NCBI RefSeq assembly: GCF_004402535.1
Contig: NZ_SOEY01000016.1
Span: forward strand, 1-64,000
DNA from: Cryobacterium glaciale
Lineage (GTDB): Bacteria; Actinomycetota; Actinomycetes; Actinomycetales; Microbacteriaceae
Length of the DNA: 64,000 nt
Direction of reading: 5' to 3'
The notes beneath the pieces were generated by a model. The model made no database searches. It had not been told where the DNA came from and was given only the letters and a program-made list of their open reading frames with translations. A program made the translations under genes and the position numbers. This document shows positions 1 to 7,552 of the stretch, one piece after another. Within the stretch, counting starts at the first letter, position 1. Each line of letters starts with the position of its first letter.

Positions 1-1138
1 CGTCGATCCAGCCGACGCCGCGTTCGTTGTCGAGGTCGGTGGCGTTGATGTGGATCATGACGGTGGGGGCGGCGCCGCCCATGGTCGGGGTTTTCGGGTC
101 GCGGGCGGCCGATTCGAACACGGCGCGGAGGATGTCGGCGCGTTTCTCGCCGGCGGTGCGGCGGTCGCCGTCGTAGCGGGTGTCACCGGTGGAGGGGTCG
201 GCACTGAAGCGCTCAGTGCCGTCTTCTGCCGGATCGAGGCCATCCAACGCGGTGTTAGCGCCGTCCACGCCGCTGCCGTCAGTGGGTTCAGCGGGTTCAG
301 CGGGTTCAGCGGGTTCAAACCGTGGCGTGCGAGACCGTGCGGACAGGTGGGTGTCGAAGAGGGTGTCCATGATGCCGCGTAGCTCGGGGGTGACGTCGGC
401 GCGCAGCGGGTAGAGGCCGTTGCGCAGCAGGCCGAAGGTGAGGGTGCTTTTCGCTTCGGTCGCGTCGTCGCTCGGGGCGGTGCCGTCGGGGTCGAGCCGG
501 CCCTGCCACTCCAGGGCTTGGGCGCGGAGCAGGTCGGGGGCGAAGCGGATGCCCGCCCCGGGCAGCCCCGCGGTCTCCGGGGTGATCGCGCCGGTGGCAG
601 AGGCGACCAGGGCGCGTTCGACGTGGTCGAGGTCGTCCTGCATGACCGTGCCGTGCAGCGCGGTGAGGGTGGTGGCGATGATCTCCGCCGACTCGATACC
701 CAGCTCGCCGCTGCCCAGTCCGTCGGCGATGACCGGATACCGGGCGGGCACGGGAAGGCCCATCGGGGTGCGTTCGACCGTGGTTTCACCGAGTTTGAGG
801 CGGCGTTTGGCTTCGCGGCCGGAGATGCCGGCGAGTTGGCTGATGAATTCGACCCGGTTGCGGCATCCGTTTCGGTAGGCCAGCGACCCGCTGCCGAGGT
901 CGGTCTCAGCACGAACGCCAATGTCGGTGGTGGCTCGTAGTCTGGCCCCATCGACCTTGCGACCCAGCCCTTCGAGGGCTGCCAGCACCGCGACGGCTTC
1001 ACTGTCATCGAGGTGACCGAACCGAACCCCGTTCAGCGCCGCAGCCAGAATCGACCCGGCCTGAGCGACCGCCGCCACCAGGGATCCCTCGGGTTCCGGC
1101 ACAGGGCCGGGTGCGGCGGGCGGGGCGGTGAGGGTCAT
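1..1138 (-). CDS. DUF222-domain HNH endonuclease, 3' end outside window
   Basis: Reading the minus strand from an ATG at 1138 gives an uninterrupted protein of about 379 residues that runs off the window edge. It begins MTLTAPPAAPG and contains the DUF222 (13E12 repeat) core: a helical N-terminal half with GISGREAKRRLKLGE near residue 115, then a stretch with ELRGIMDTLFDTHL near 255. Family members end in an HNH nuclease motif, which would lie beyond position 1 and is not seen here. A good ribosome binding site (GGAGG near 1150) precedes the start, and a TAGAAT box lies at 1164-1169. A Pro-Ala-Glu repeat near residues 270-280 comes from a 9-bp tandem repeat. Such genes are multicopy in Microbacteriaceae; the cellular role is unknown. 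Nuclease activity is inferred from the family only. Confidence 0.8.
   Translation of the reverse strand, partial: MTLTAPPAAPGPVPEPEGSLVAAVAQAGSILAAALNGVRFGHLDDSEAVAVLAALEGLGRKVDGARLRATTDIGVRAETDLGSGSLAYRNGCRNRVEFISQLAGISGREAKRRLKLGETTVERTPMGLPVPARYPVIADGLGSGELGIESAEIIATTLTALHGTVMQDDLDHVERALVASATGAITPETAGLPGAGIRFAPDLLRAQALEWQGRLDPDGTAPSDDATEAKSTLTFGLLRNGLYPLRADVTPELRGIMDTLFDTHLSARSRTPRFEPAEPAEPAEPTDGSGVDGANTALDGLDPAEDGTERFSADPSTGDTRYDGDRRTAGEKRADILRAVFESAARDPKTPTMGGAAPTVMIHINATDLDNERGVGWID
279..316. repeat. 9-bp tandem repeat inside the DUF222 gene
   Basis: The 9-bp unit GGGTTCAGC is repeated about four times, the first copy slightly divergent. On the coding (minus) strand it encodes a Pro-Ala-Glu tripeptide repeat in the linker between the DUF222 core and the downstream part. 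Changes in copy number would keep the frame. Confidence 0.8.
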
Positions 1139-1519
1139 GGCGACGGTGCCTCCTTCACCCACAATTCTAGCTCAAATCGCCCTTAAAGGCGAGAGAATCT
1201 CAATAATATGATGACGTAAATTCAGAAGTTTCTTCCCAAAACCGAGAGCGAGTAGACGGTTGCTCCATCATCCGTGAAGCAACCTTTCACCCGCTCTCGA
1301 GAGAAGACGCGCGACTCGGGTAGCCGAGCGAACCGCATCCATTATGGGCAAAACTATCCCCTGAACTGGGGCCGGTAAAAGCACGGGCACCGACAGTGGG
1401 GACTGGTTCGGCGTTTCTCCAGCGCGATAACGTAAGGAGTCAGCCTCATGCCGCGACTGCGGTGTGCCCCCACAAGGGCACATTGACTAAGAACATAGAA
1501 ACCCGGGGGGCAGCGCTCA
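1139..1519. other. Divergent intergenic region between DUF222 gene and pilB
   Basis: This spacer of 381 bp separates two divergent genes. It holds the probable -10 box of the DUF222 gene (TAGAAT on the minus strand, 1164-1169), the dispersed hairpin element at 1243-1299, and a small GTGCCC/GGGCAC hairpin near 1465-1479. I see no convincing -35/-10 pair for the pilus locus: TTGACT at 1483-1488 has no matching -10 downstream. I see no RNA gene. Confidence 0.5.
1243..1299. repeat. Dispersed palindromic hairpin element, copy 1
   Basis: Outer arms CGAGAGCG (1243-1250) and CGCTCTCG (1292-1299) are perfect complements. Inner arms GGTTGCT (1258-1264) and AGCAACC (1278-1284) also pair. A second copy lies at 52964-53024 with the same internal spacing: GTGAAGCAAC starts 30 nt after GAGAGCG in both copies. 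It is probably a REP-like intergenic element; its function is unknown. Confidence 0.7.
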
Positions 1520-3241
1520 GTGACCAGCCTGACCGAAATTCTTATTGTGCACGGCCTTCTCCCGATCGAGGAACTCGACACGGTGCGGTTGAGTGAACGA
1601 GCCGACGAAGCGGCCGTGCGCCACTTGGTTGAGGCGGGCACCATCACGGAGTTGCAGTTCGCCAAGGCACGCGCCGAGCAGAAGAATCTTCCCTTCGTGG
1701 AGCTGCTGGACTACCCCGTCGACCGGCTCGCCGTGGCCAAAGTGCCGGCCGCAGTCTGTCGCCGGGCCAATGTGCTGCCGATCGCTTTCGAAGACGGTCG
1801 ACTCATCGTGGCCATGGTCAACCCCGGCGATGTGTTCGCCGTCGACGACGTGCGCGAGGCCGCCCGCATGCGGGTCAGCCCGGTCGTCGTCGAGCCCTCC
1901 GACCTGCTGGCGGCCATCGCCCGCTACCACCGCGCCGACAACGAACTGATCGACCTCAGCACCACCCTCACCGCCGACAGCGACGAGCCGGAAGAGACCG
2001 CGGCTCAAACCGAAACGGATGACGCGGCGCCGATCGTGCGCTTCGTCAACCTGTTGGTCAGCCAGGCCATCACAGACAAAGCCTCCGACATTCACATCGA
2101 GCCGGGGGAGAACGACCTGCGCGTGCGCTACCGCATCGACGGCGTGCTGCACGAGATGCAGAGGGCGCCGTCGACCATCGCCGGCGGTGTCACCTCGCGT
2201 ATCAAGATCATGAGCGACCTCGACATTGCCGAGCGTCGCAAACCACAGGACGGCCGCATGTCGGTGCACCACAACGGCCGCACGGTCGACCTGCGCGTGG
2301 CCGTTCTGCCCACGGTCTGGGGCGAGAAGGTCGTGCTGCGAATCCTCGACAACGCGACCTCGTCCATGAGCATGAGCGGCCTCAACCTGCTCACCGACAA
2401 CTTCAACGAGTTTGAAATGGCGTACACCAAGCCGTACGGCATGATCCTCGTCACCGGTCCCACCGGTTCGGGTAAGTCCACCACGCTCTACACGACCCTG
2501 CACGCCATCTCCCGACCGGAGATCAACGTGATCACTGTCGAAGACCCCGTGGAATACCGCATGCCCGGGGTCAACCAGGTGCAGGTCAACCGCAAGGCCG
2601 GCCTCACCTTCGCCGTCGCGCTGCGCTCCATTCTGCGTGCCGACCCCGACGTCGTGCTCCTGGGCGAGATTCGAGACCAGGAGACCGCGAAGATCGCAAT
2701 TGAGGCGTCGCTCACCGGCCACCTCGTATTGTCGACCCTGCACACCAACGACGCGCCGAGCGCCATGACCCGGCTGATCGAAATGGGCATCGAACCGTTC
2801 CTGGTCGGTTCGGCCCTGGACTGCGTCGTGGCGCAACGGCTGGCCCGGCGGCTGTGCGACCGGTGCAAAGCCCCCGACGACCGCACCGACCTGGCCTACC
2901 TGGGGTTCGCGGTCAAACCCACCGTGGGCTACGTCGCCAACCGCGACACCGTCATCCCCGAGATGGGGCCGGCCGTCGACCCCACTACGACCGGCACCAT
3001 TATCTACAAACCAGTCGGCTGTTCGAGCTGCTCCAAGACCGGGTATCGCGGGCGCCTCGGCATTCACGAGATCATGACGGTGTCCGAGGAGATCGAACGC
3101 CTCACCGTGGCCCGCGCGTCGAGCGCCGAAATTGCTGCGGCCGCACGCAAACAGGGGATGGTGACCATGCGGGAAGACGGCTGGGCCAAGGTTGCCCTCG
3201 GGCTCACCTCGATCGACGAGGTGCTCCGTGTGGTCTCCTAA
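1520..3241 (+). CDS. pilB: Type IV pilus extension ATPase PilB
   Basis: Cytoplasmic hexameric ATPase of the GspE/PilB family that drives pilin polymerisation at the membrane platform. The 573 residues comprise an MshEN/T2SSE N-terminal domain (about 1-130, the domain type that can bind c-di-GMP), an acidic linker (about 145-170), and a two-lobed ATPase. Visible motifs are Walker A GPTGSGKST at 313-321, the Walker B region DPDVVLLGEIRD, STLHTND, and paired cysteines C446/C449 and C501/C504 of the PilB/GspE zinc site. The 51 residues between the cysteine pairs seem longer than usual. The GTG start at 1520 is preceded by a G-run at about the right distance. It is the only pilB in the window, so it probably serves both pilus gene sets. 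Confidence 0.93.
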   Translation: MTSLTEILIVHGLLPIEELDTVRLSERADEAAVRHLVEAGTITELQFAKARAEQKNLPFVELLDYPVDRLAVAKVPAAVCRRANVLPIAFEDGRLIVAMVNPGDVFAVDDVREAARMRVSPVVVEPSDLLAAIARYHRADNELIDLSTTLTADSDEPEETAAQTETDDAAPIVRFVNLLVSQAITDKASDIHIEPGENDLRVRYRIDGVLHEMQRAPSTIAGGVTSRIKIMSDLDIAERRKPQDGRMSVHHNGRTVDLRVAVLPTVWGEKVVLRILDNATSSMSMSGLNLLTDNFNEFEMAYTKPYGMILVTGPTGSGKSTTLYTTLHAISRPEINVITVEDPVEYRMPGVNQVQVNRKAGLTFAVALRSILRADPDVVLLGEIRDQETAKIAIEASLTGHLVLSTLHTNDAPSAMTRLIEMGIEPFLVGSALDCVVAQRLARRLCDRCKAPDDRTDLAYLGFAVKPTVGYVANRDTVIPEMGPAVDPTTTGTIIYKPVGCSSCSKTGYRGRLGIHEIMTVSEEIERLTVARASSAEIAAAARKQGMVTMREDGWAKVALGLTSIDEVLRVVS

Positions 3242-3292
3242 CCGCTGCATTCCCAGCCCGTTACGACAACGAACCCTGGCGAGGTCCCCTCG

Positions 3293-4564
3293 ATGAGCAT
3301 GTTCAACTATGAGCACGTCGCCGACGAACTGACTTCGCAGCCGGCCGACGCCGCCAACCAGGCAACCGTCGACCTGCGTGCGCGTCGCCTGTTGCGCTCC
3401 GACGAACCGCTCACCGGGAGCGCACCGGATGCCCATTTGGTGCAGGCCCTCGACCTCGTGATCACCGAGGGAGCGAGCGACCTGCACATCTCGGGGGGTG
3501 CGCCGCCGAGCATTCGGGTAGACGGTGCCCTGCGCCCGATCGTCGGATGGGACCGCTGGTCGCCCGAGAAGGTCGCCACCGCCCTCGGCAGCATCCTGAC
3601 TCCGACCCAGCGCGAAGAGTTCGACAAAGAGCTCGAGCTCGACTTTGCCTACACGATTGACGGCACGCGCTTTCGGGTCAACTTCTACCAGCAACGCAAC
3701 ACGGTCGGCGGCGCCTTTCGGCTCATTCCGAACGAAATCAAGTCGCTGCCCGAACTAGGGATTCCGGCATCCGTTGCCAGGTTCGCGCACCTGCCGCGCG
3801 GTCTCGTGCTGGTCACCGGGCCCACCGGGTCGGGCAAGTCCACGACCCTCGCGGCGCTCGTCGACCTGGTCAACCGCACCAGGGCTGACCACATCGTCAC
3901 GGTCGAAGACCCGATCGAGTTCATTCACGAAGCCAAGAAGTCCATGATCAGCCAGCGCGAGGTGGGGCAAGACACTCACAGCTTCGCATCCGCTCTCAAG
4001 CACGTGCTGCGCCAGGACCCCGACGTCATCCTCATCGGCGAGCTGCGCGACCTCGAGACCATCTCGGTGGCGCTGACCGCCGCCGAAACCGGCCACCTCG
4101 TCTTCTCGACCCTGCACACTCAAGACACGGCGCAGACGATCGACCGCATCATCGACGTCTTTCCACCGCACCAGCAGGCCCAGGTGCGCGCGCAGCTCGC
4201 CGCGACCCTGCGCGGAGTGCTCTGCCAGACGCTCGTGCGCAAGATCGGCGGCGGCCGCGTGGTGGCCACCGAGATTCTCGTGACCACGGCGGCCATCTCC
4301 AACCTCGTGCGGGAGGGCAAGACCCACCAGATTGCCTCAGCCCTGCAATCGGGGCGCACCCAGGGCATGCACACCATGGACCAGCACCTGGCCGAACTCG
4401 TCGACGCCGGACTCATCACCCGCCAGGCCGCCGAAGAGAAGGCCACGGACGTGGCGGTACTGAAACAGCTCGTGCACAGGATCGACCCGACGGATACCCC
4501 GGTCGGCGACCTGAGCAACGGCGAAATTGACTTCAACGATTCGTTTTCGCCGGGGAGGCGCTAA
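3293..4564 (+). CDS. pilT: Type IV pilus retraction ATPase PilT (set 1)
   Basis: PilT-family ATPase, normally powering pilus disassembly and retraction. The 423 residues start with an extension of about 60 residues of no clear fold, then the PAS-like N2 domain (ASDLHISGGAPP) and the RecA-like core. Walker A GPTGSGKST is at 176-184, followed by DPDVILIGELRD and the retraction-type C-terminal motif AISNLVREGKTHQI (classically AIRNLIRE). The PilB-type cysteine zinc site is absent, as expected for PilT. It lies 51 bp after pilB and ends where pilC begins (TAA then ATG), so the genes are probably cotranscribed. A related pilT lies at 12789-14228. Confidence 0.92.
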   Translation: MSMFNYEHVADELTSQPADAANQATVDLRARRLLRSDEPLTGSAPDAHLVQALDLVITEGASDLHISGGAPPSIRVDGALRPIVGWDRWSPEKVATALGSILTPTQREEFDKELELDFAYTIDGTRFRVNFYQQRNTVGGAFRLIPNEIKSLPELGIPASVARFAHLPRGLVLVTGPTGSGKSTTLAALVDLVNRTRADHIVTVEDPIEFIHEAKKSMISQREVGQDTHSFASALKHVLRQDPDVILIGELRDLETISVALTAAETGHLVFSTLHTQDTAQTIDRIIDVFPPHQQAQVRAQLAATLRGVLCQTLVRKIGGGRVVATEILVTTAAISNLVREGKTHQIASALQSGRTQGMHTMDQHLAELVDAGLITRQAAEEKATDVAVLKQLVHRIDPTDTPVGDLSNGEIDFNDSFSPGRR

Positions 4565-5794
4565 ATGTCAACCGATATGTCCTTTGCTTACACCAGCCGT
4601 GACGCCCGGGACCGCGTCGTCAAGGGCCGCATGGAAGCCGGGTCTGAGCGTGCCGCGCTGCAACAGCTGCGCACCATGGGGCTCTCGCCCATCTCGATCG
4701 CCCCGGCGCGCAAGCTCAAGGGCCTCAATATGGAACTCAGCATTCCCGGGTTCCACAAGCACGTCGGCCTCACCGACCTCGCCGTAATGAGCCGCCAGAT
4801 GGCCACCATGACCGCGGCCGGGCTGTCACTGCTGCGCACGCTCAACATTCTCTCGGAGCAGACCGAGAACAAGCAGCTGGCCCAGGTGCTCGCCGTTATT
4901 CGCAGCGACGTCGAGACCGGGGTGTCCCTCTCCGAAGCCTTCGACAAGCACGACGTGGTGTTTCCCCCCATCATGATCAACCTCGTGCGAGCGGGCGAGA
5001 CCGGTGGTTTTCTCGAAGACGCCCTCAACTCGGTGGCCGACAACTTCGAGAGCGAGATGAAGCTGCGCGACACCATCAAGAGTGCGCTCGCCTACCCGGT
5101 GATCGTGCTGATCATGGCGCTGCTCGCCGTGGTGGGCATGCTCATCTTCATCGTTCCCGTGTTCGAGAAGATGTTCAAGGGTCTCGGCGGCGCCCTCCCC
5201 CCGGCTACCCAGGTGCTCGTCATGCTCTCCAACGGCATGATCTGGGTGGGGCCGATTCTGCTCATCGCTGCCATCGTGTTCTCGGTCTGGTGGCGCAAGA
5301 ACAAACACACCCTGGCCGTGCGCCGAGTGGTCGACCCGTTCAAGCTCAAGCTGCCGGTGTTCGGTCAGCTGCTCACCAAACTCGCCATCGCCCGGTTCAG
5401 CCGCAACTTCGCCACCATGATCGGCGCCGGTGTGCCCATTCTGCACTCGCTCAAGATCGTCGGCGAGACCTCGGGCAACTATGTGATCGAGTCCGCCCTC
5501 ATGAAGGTGCAGGAATCGGTGAGCCAGGGTCGTTCCATTGCCACCCCACTCGCGCTCGAGCCGGTCTTTCCGGCCATGGTCACGCAGATGATCGCCGTAG
5601 GAGAGGATGCCGGCGCGCTCGAGCAGATGCTCACCAAGATCGCCGACTTCTATGACCAGGAGGTGCAGTCCACCACCGAGCAGCTCACCGCCCTTATTGA
5701 GCCGCTCATGATCGCCGTCATCGGCGTGGTCATCGGTGGCATGGTCGTGGCGCTGTACCTGCCCATGTTCAGCGTGTTCGACTACGTCAAATAA
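4565..5794 (+). CDS. pilC: Type IV pilus inner-membrane platform protein PilC (set 1)
   Basis: Polytopic GspF/PilC platform protein that couples the ATPases to pilin insertion. It has 409 residues, the normal length, with two T2SF repeats (about 70-195 and 275-400). Each repeat holds the family signature: FPPIMINLVRAGETGGFLEDAL in the first, FPAMVTQMIAVGEDAGALEQML in the second. Membrane spans are visible near 170-195, 220-240 and 375-400. The start codon follows the pilT stop directly, which suggests translational coupling. It is collinear with and highly similar to the second copy at 14228-15457. Confidence 0.93.
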   Translation: MSTDMSFAYTSRDARDRVVKGRMEAGSERAALQQLRTMGLSPISIAPARKLKGLNMELSIPGFHKHVGLTDLAVMSRQMATMTAAGLSLLRTLNILSEQTENKQLAQVLAVIRSDVETGVSLSEAFDKHDVVFPPIMINLVRAGETGGFLEDALNSVADNFESEMKLRDTIKSALAYPVIVLIMALLAVVGMLIFIVPVFEKMFKGLGGALPPATQVLVMLSNGMIWVGPILLIAAIVFSVWWRKNKHTLAVRRVVDPFKLKLPVFGQLLTKLAIARFSRNFATMIGAGVPILHSLKIVGETSGNYVIESALMKVQESVSQGRSIATPLALEPVFPAMVTQMIAVGEDAGALEQMLTKIADFYDQEVQSTTEQLTALIEPLMIAVIGVVIGGMVVALYLPMFSVFDYVK

Positions 5795-5802
5795 CGGATA
5801 GA

Positions 5803-5852
5803 GAGTGCGGTCCCCATTTGGGCTGCACTCCTTCTGGGGGTGGTCAGCCCCC
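5803..5852 (+). terminator. Two consecutive hairpins upstream of the first pilin gene
   Basis: GAGTGC (5803-5808) pairs with GCACTC (5825-5830), with further G-C pairing inside. A second stem GGGGG/CCCCC surrounds TGGTCAG (5836-5852) and is followed by an A-run rather than a T-run. It may reduce readthrough or form a leader structure so that pilin is expressed differently from pilBTC. It lacks the U-tract of a classical terminator. Confidence 0.35.
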
Positions 5853-5947
5853 CGAAAAAACAGGGGTCGGGTATAGGCGCCAACCTAGGCTGAAAGTGAG
5901 CAACCCCACCGCTTTGCTCCCTGCTGAATCACGCAAAGGACACACAC

Positions 5948-6379
5948 ATGAACCGCTTCTCCACGACCGCCCTGGTCAACAAGCGCAAGGCCCTCGGCGA
6001 GAAGGAGAAGGGCTTCACGCTCATCGAGCTTCTCGTTGTCGTACTCATCCTCGGCGTTCTCGCCGCGATCGCCATTCCGATCTACCTCGGCCAGCAGGAC
6101 TCGGCCAAGGACAATGCCGTTGCCGCTTCGATTACGAACGCGAAAACCGCTCTCGTTGCGGAGCTTGTCTCCGGCACCGATCTTTCCACCATTGTCGCCG
6201 ACTTCCCCGGGGCGCTTGACGCCTACACGTCCAGCACTGACATCACGGTCACACTGACGGATGACACTGTAACGGGTGGTACGCCGGCATTCACCATCAC
6301 TGGTTACTGGGGCACAGCCGCTACTGGCACGCACATCCACACCATTTCGGACACCGGCGCAGCCCAGCCTGCGGCGTAA
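5948..6379 (+). CDS. pilA: Type IV major pilin precursor (set 1)
   Basis: Small prepilin of 143 residues, probably the main fibre subunit of set 1. A basic leader of 22 residues ends in Gly22, and the class III signal G|FTLIELLVVV follows with the conserved Glu at +5 (Glu27). A hydrophobic helix runs to about residue 48. The C-terminal globular part is Thr/Ala-rich and has no cysteines, so no disulfide-bounded D-loop. PilD (9185-10027) should cleave and methylate it. It is separated from pilC by 153 bp with hairpins and a TAGGCT box at 5886-5891, so it may have its own promoter. The major-pilin role is inferred from position and size. Confidence 0.88.
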   Translation: MNRFSTTALVNKRKALGEKEKGFTLIELLVVVLILGVLAAIAIPIYLGQQDSAKDNAVAASITNAKTALVAELVSGTDLSTIVADFPGALDAYTSSTDITVTLTDDTVTGGTPAFTITGYWGTAATGTHIHTISDTGAAQPAA

Positions 6380-6461
6380 GAAAACGCGGAAAGCGCCCGG
6401 CGGGGCGCACAATGCGTCCCGCCGGGTCTCATCCATTAAAATTGGTCACGGGAAGGAAACG

Positions 6462-6881
6462 ATGGTGAAGACTCACGTCTCAATTCCGTCGCGCACTTCG
6501 GGTGACGCCGGCTTCGGCATCATCGAGATTGTCGTCTCGATGCTGCTGCTCTCACTGCTCGCCATCGCCTTTCTGCCGATGCTCGTCACCTCGCTGCGGG
6601 TTTCGGTGTCCAATTCCACCTTGACCTCGGCCACCCAGCTTGTAGCGACGCAGATGGAGAGCATCCGCTCTCGCGGCACGACCTGCGAACCGCTTCGCGC
6701 CTATGCCGCCACCCTGCCAGCGGTTTTCGACCCCGACGGCCGCGCGCTGCAGCCCCGCTTCGACCCCATCGCGTGCCCGACGACGTATCCTGCCACGGTC
6801 AAGGTGCGGGTCTTCGTAACCGAGGTCGCGACCAGTGAGATCCTCGCGGATGCCACCACGAGTATTTTCGTGAAGGGCTAG
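6462..6881 (+). CDS. Minor prepilin with type IV signal (set 1)
   Basis: Prepilin-like protein of 139 residues with a 17-residue leader, cleavage motif AG|FGIIEIVV (Glu at +5) and one hydrophobic helix to about residue 42. Two cysteines in the globular domain could form a disulfide. The ATG at 6462 has a ribosome binding site (GGGAAGGAAA) just upstream; in-frame codons further upstream would overlap the pilin gene and bury the signal. By position it resembles the PilV/GspI class of minor pilins that prime or cap the fibre. The exact role cannot be read from the sequence. Confidence 0.82.
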   Translation: MVKTHVSIPSRTSGDAGFGIIEIVVSMLLLSLLAIAFLPMLVTSLRVSVSNSTLTSATQLVATQMESIRSRGTTCEPLRAYAATLPAVFDPDGRALQPRFDPIACPTTYPATVKVRVFVTEVATSEILADATTSIFVKG

Positions 6882-6889
6882 GCCCCGTT

Positions 6890-7552
6890 ATGACCACTAC
6901 GGCCAACCAACGCCGACACGGTGTCGTGTCGGGCACCCGACCGAGTCGGCGTTCTGAGTCTGGCTATACTCTCGTCGAGCTGCTCATCTATTCGAGCCTG
7001 CTCGTTCTCGTTCTCACTGTAGCGGGGGGCATGTTGCTCAACACCCTCACGTCCGAGCAGAAGGTGCTCGACAGTGCTAACGCGAACACCGTCAGCCAGC
7101 TGATCTCCTCGTCAGTGCACTCCGGCGTGCGCAATGCCACCGCCCTCAAGATCACCGACAGCGCTGACACCGACGACCAGCTTCTCGTGGTTACCGCGGT
7201 GAGCAGCGACCCGGCCGCCACGGCCGCCGCGCGCGTCTGCCAGGCCTGGTACTACACCGAACAGAACGGCGGGGCAATGTACTACCAGCGCGGCACCGCC
7301 CCCATCGTCGCCCCGACAGCTGACGCCCTCGCCCACGAGATGACCGGCTGGACACTGCTGGGCTCTGGGCTGTCGGCCACGGAGGTCTCCGCCGGTGTCA
7401 CCCAGCCCCTTTTCCACGCCTCGAGTGCCGGTAATCCGTCGATCACCCTCAACTTCGCGATCAACGCCGACGGCGACAGCAGCCCGGCCTTGATCTCCAC
7501 CACGGTAACCAGCCGCCAGAGTGCGGCCTCGAACGGGGCACCATGTTTCTGA
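6890..7552 (+). CDS. Minor prepilin, PilW-like (set 1)
   Basis: Prepilin of 220 residues with a 25-residue basic leader, cleavage motif SG|YTLVELLIY (Glu at +5) and a hydrophobic helix to about residue 48. The globular domain of about 170 residues resembles PilW/GspJ-type minor pilins in length and position, with three cysteines including one at the extreme C-terminus. It starts 8 bp after the preceding prepilin and overlaps the next gene by 10 bp, so the minor pilins are probably made together and assemble as a tip complex. Confidence 0.78.
   Translation: MTTTANQRRHGVVSGTRPSRRSESGYTLVELLIYSSLLVLVLTVAGGMLLNTLTSEQKVLDSANANTVSQLISSSVHSGVRNATALKITDSADTDDQLLVVTAVSSDPAATAAARVCQAWYYTEQNGGAMYYQRGTAPIVAPTADALAHEMTGWTLLGSGLSATEVSAGVTQPLFHASSAGNPSITLNFAINADGDSSPALISTTVTSRQSAASNGAPCF

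Noticed and set aside
55..1008. A 317-codon minus-strand frame in the first kilobase
   Set aside because: It is out of frame with the DUF222 protein read from 1138, and its Pro/Ser/Ala/Arg composition is typical of a shadow.
1483..1519. Promoter for pilB starting with TTGACT
   Set aside because: No acceptable -10 hexamer lies 16-19 bp downstream; the sequence there is a G-run.
1517..3694. A 725-codon open frame on the minus strand opposite pilB and pilT
   Set aside because: It is the complement-frame shadow of high-G+C coding DNA: composition is Gly/Val/Asp/His-rich with no domain, and the plus strand encodes two clear ATPases.
5795..5947. c-di-GMP riboswitch upstream of the first pilin gene
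   Set aside because: Hairpins are present, but I could not find the conserved GEMM core sequences, so only hairpins are annotated.
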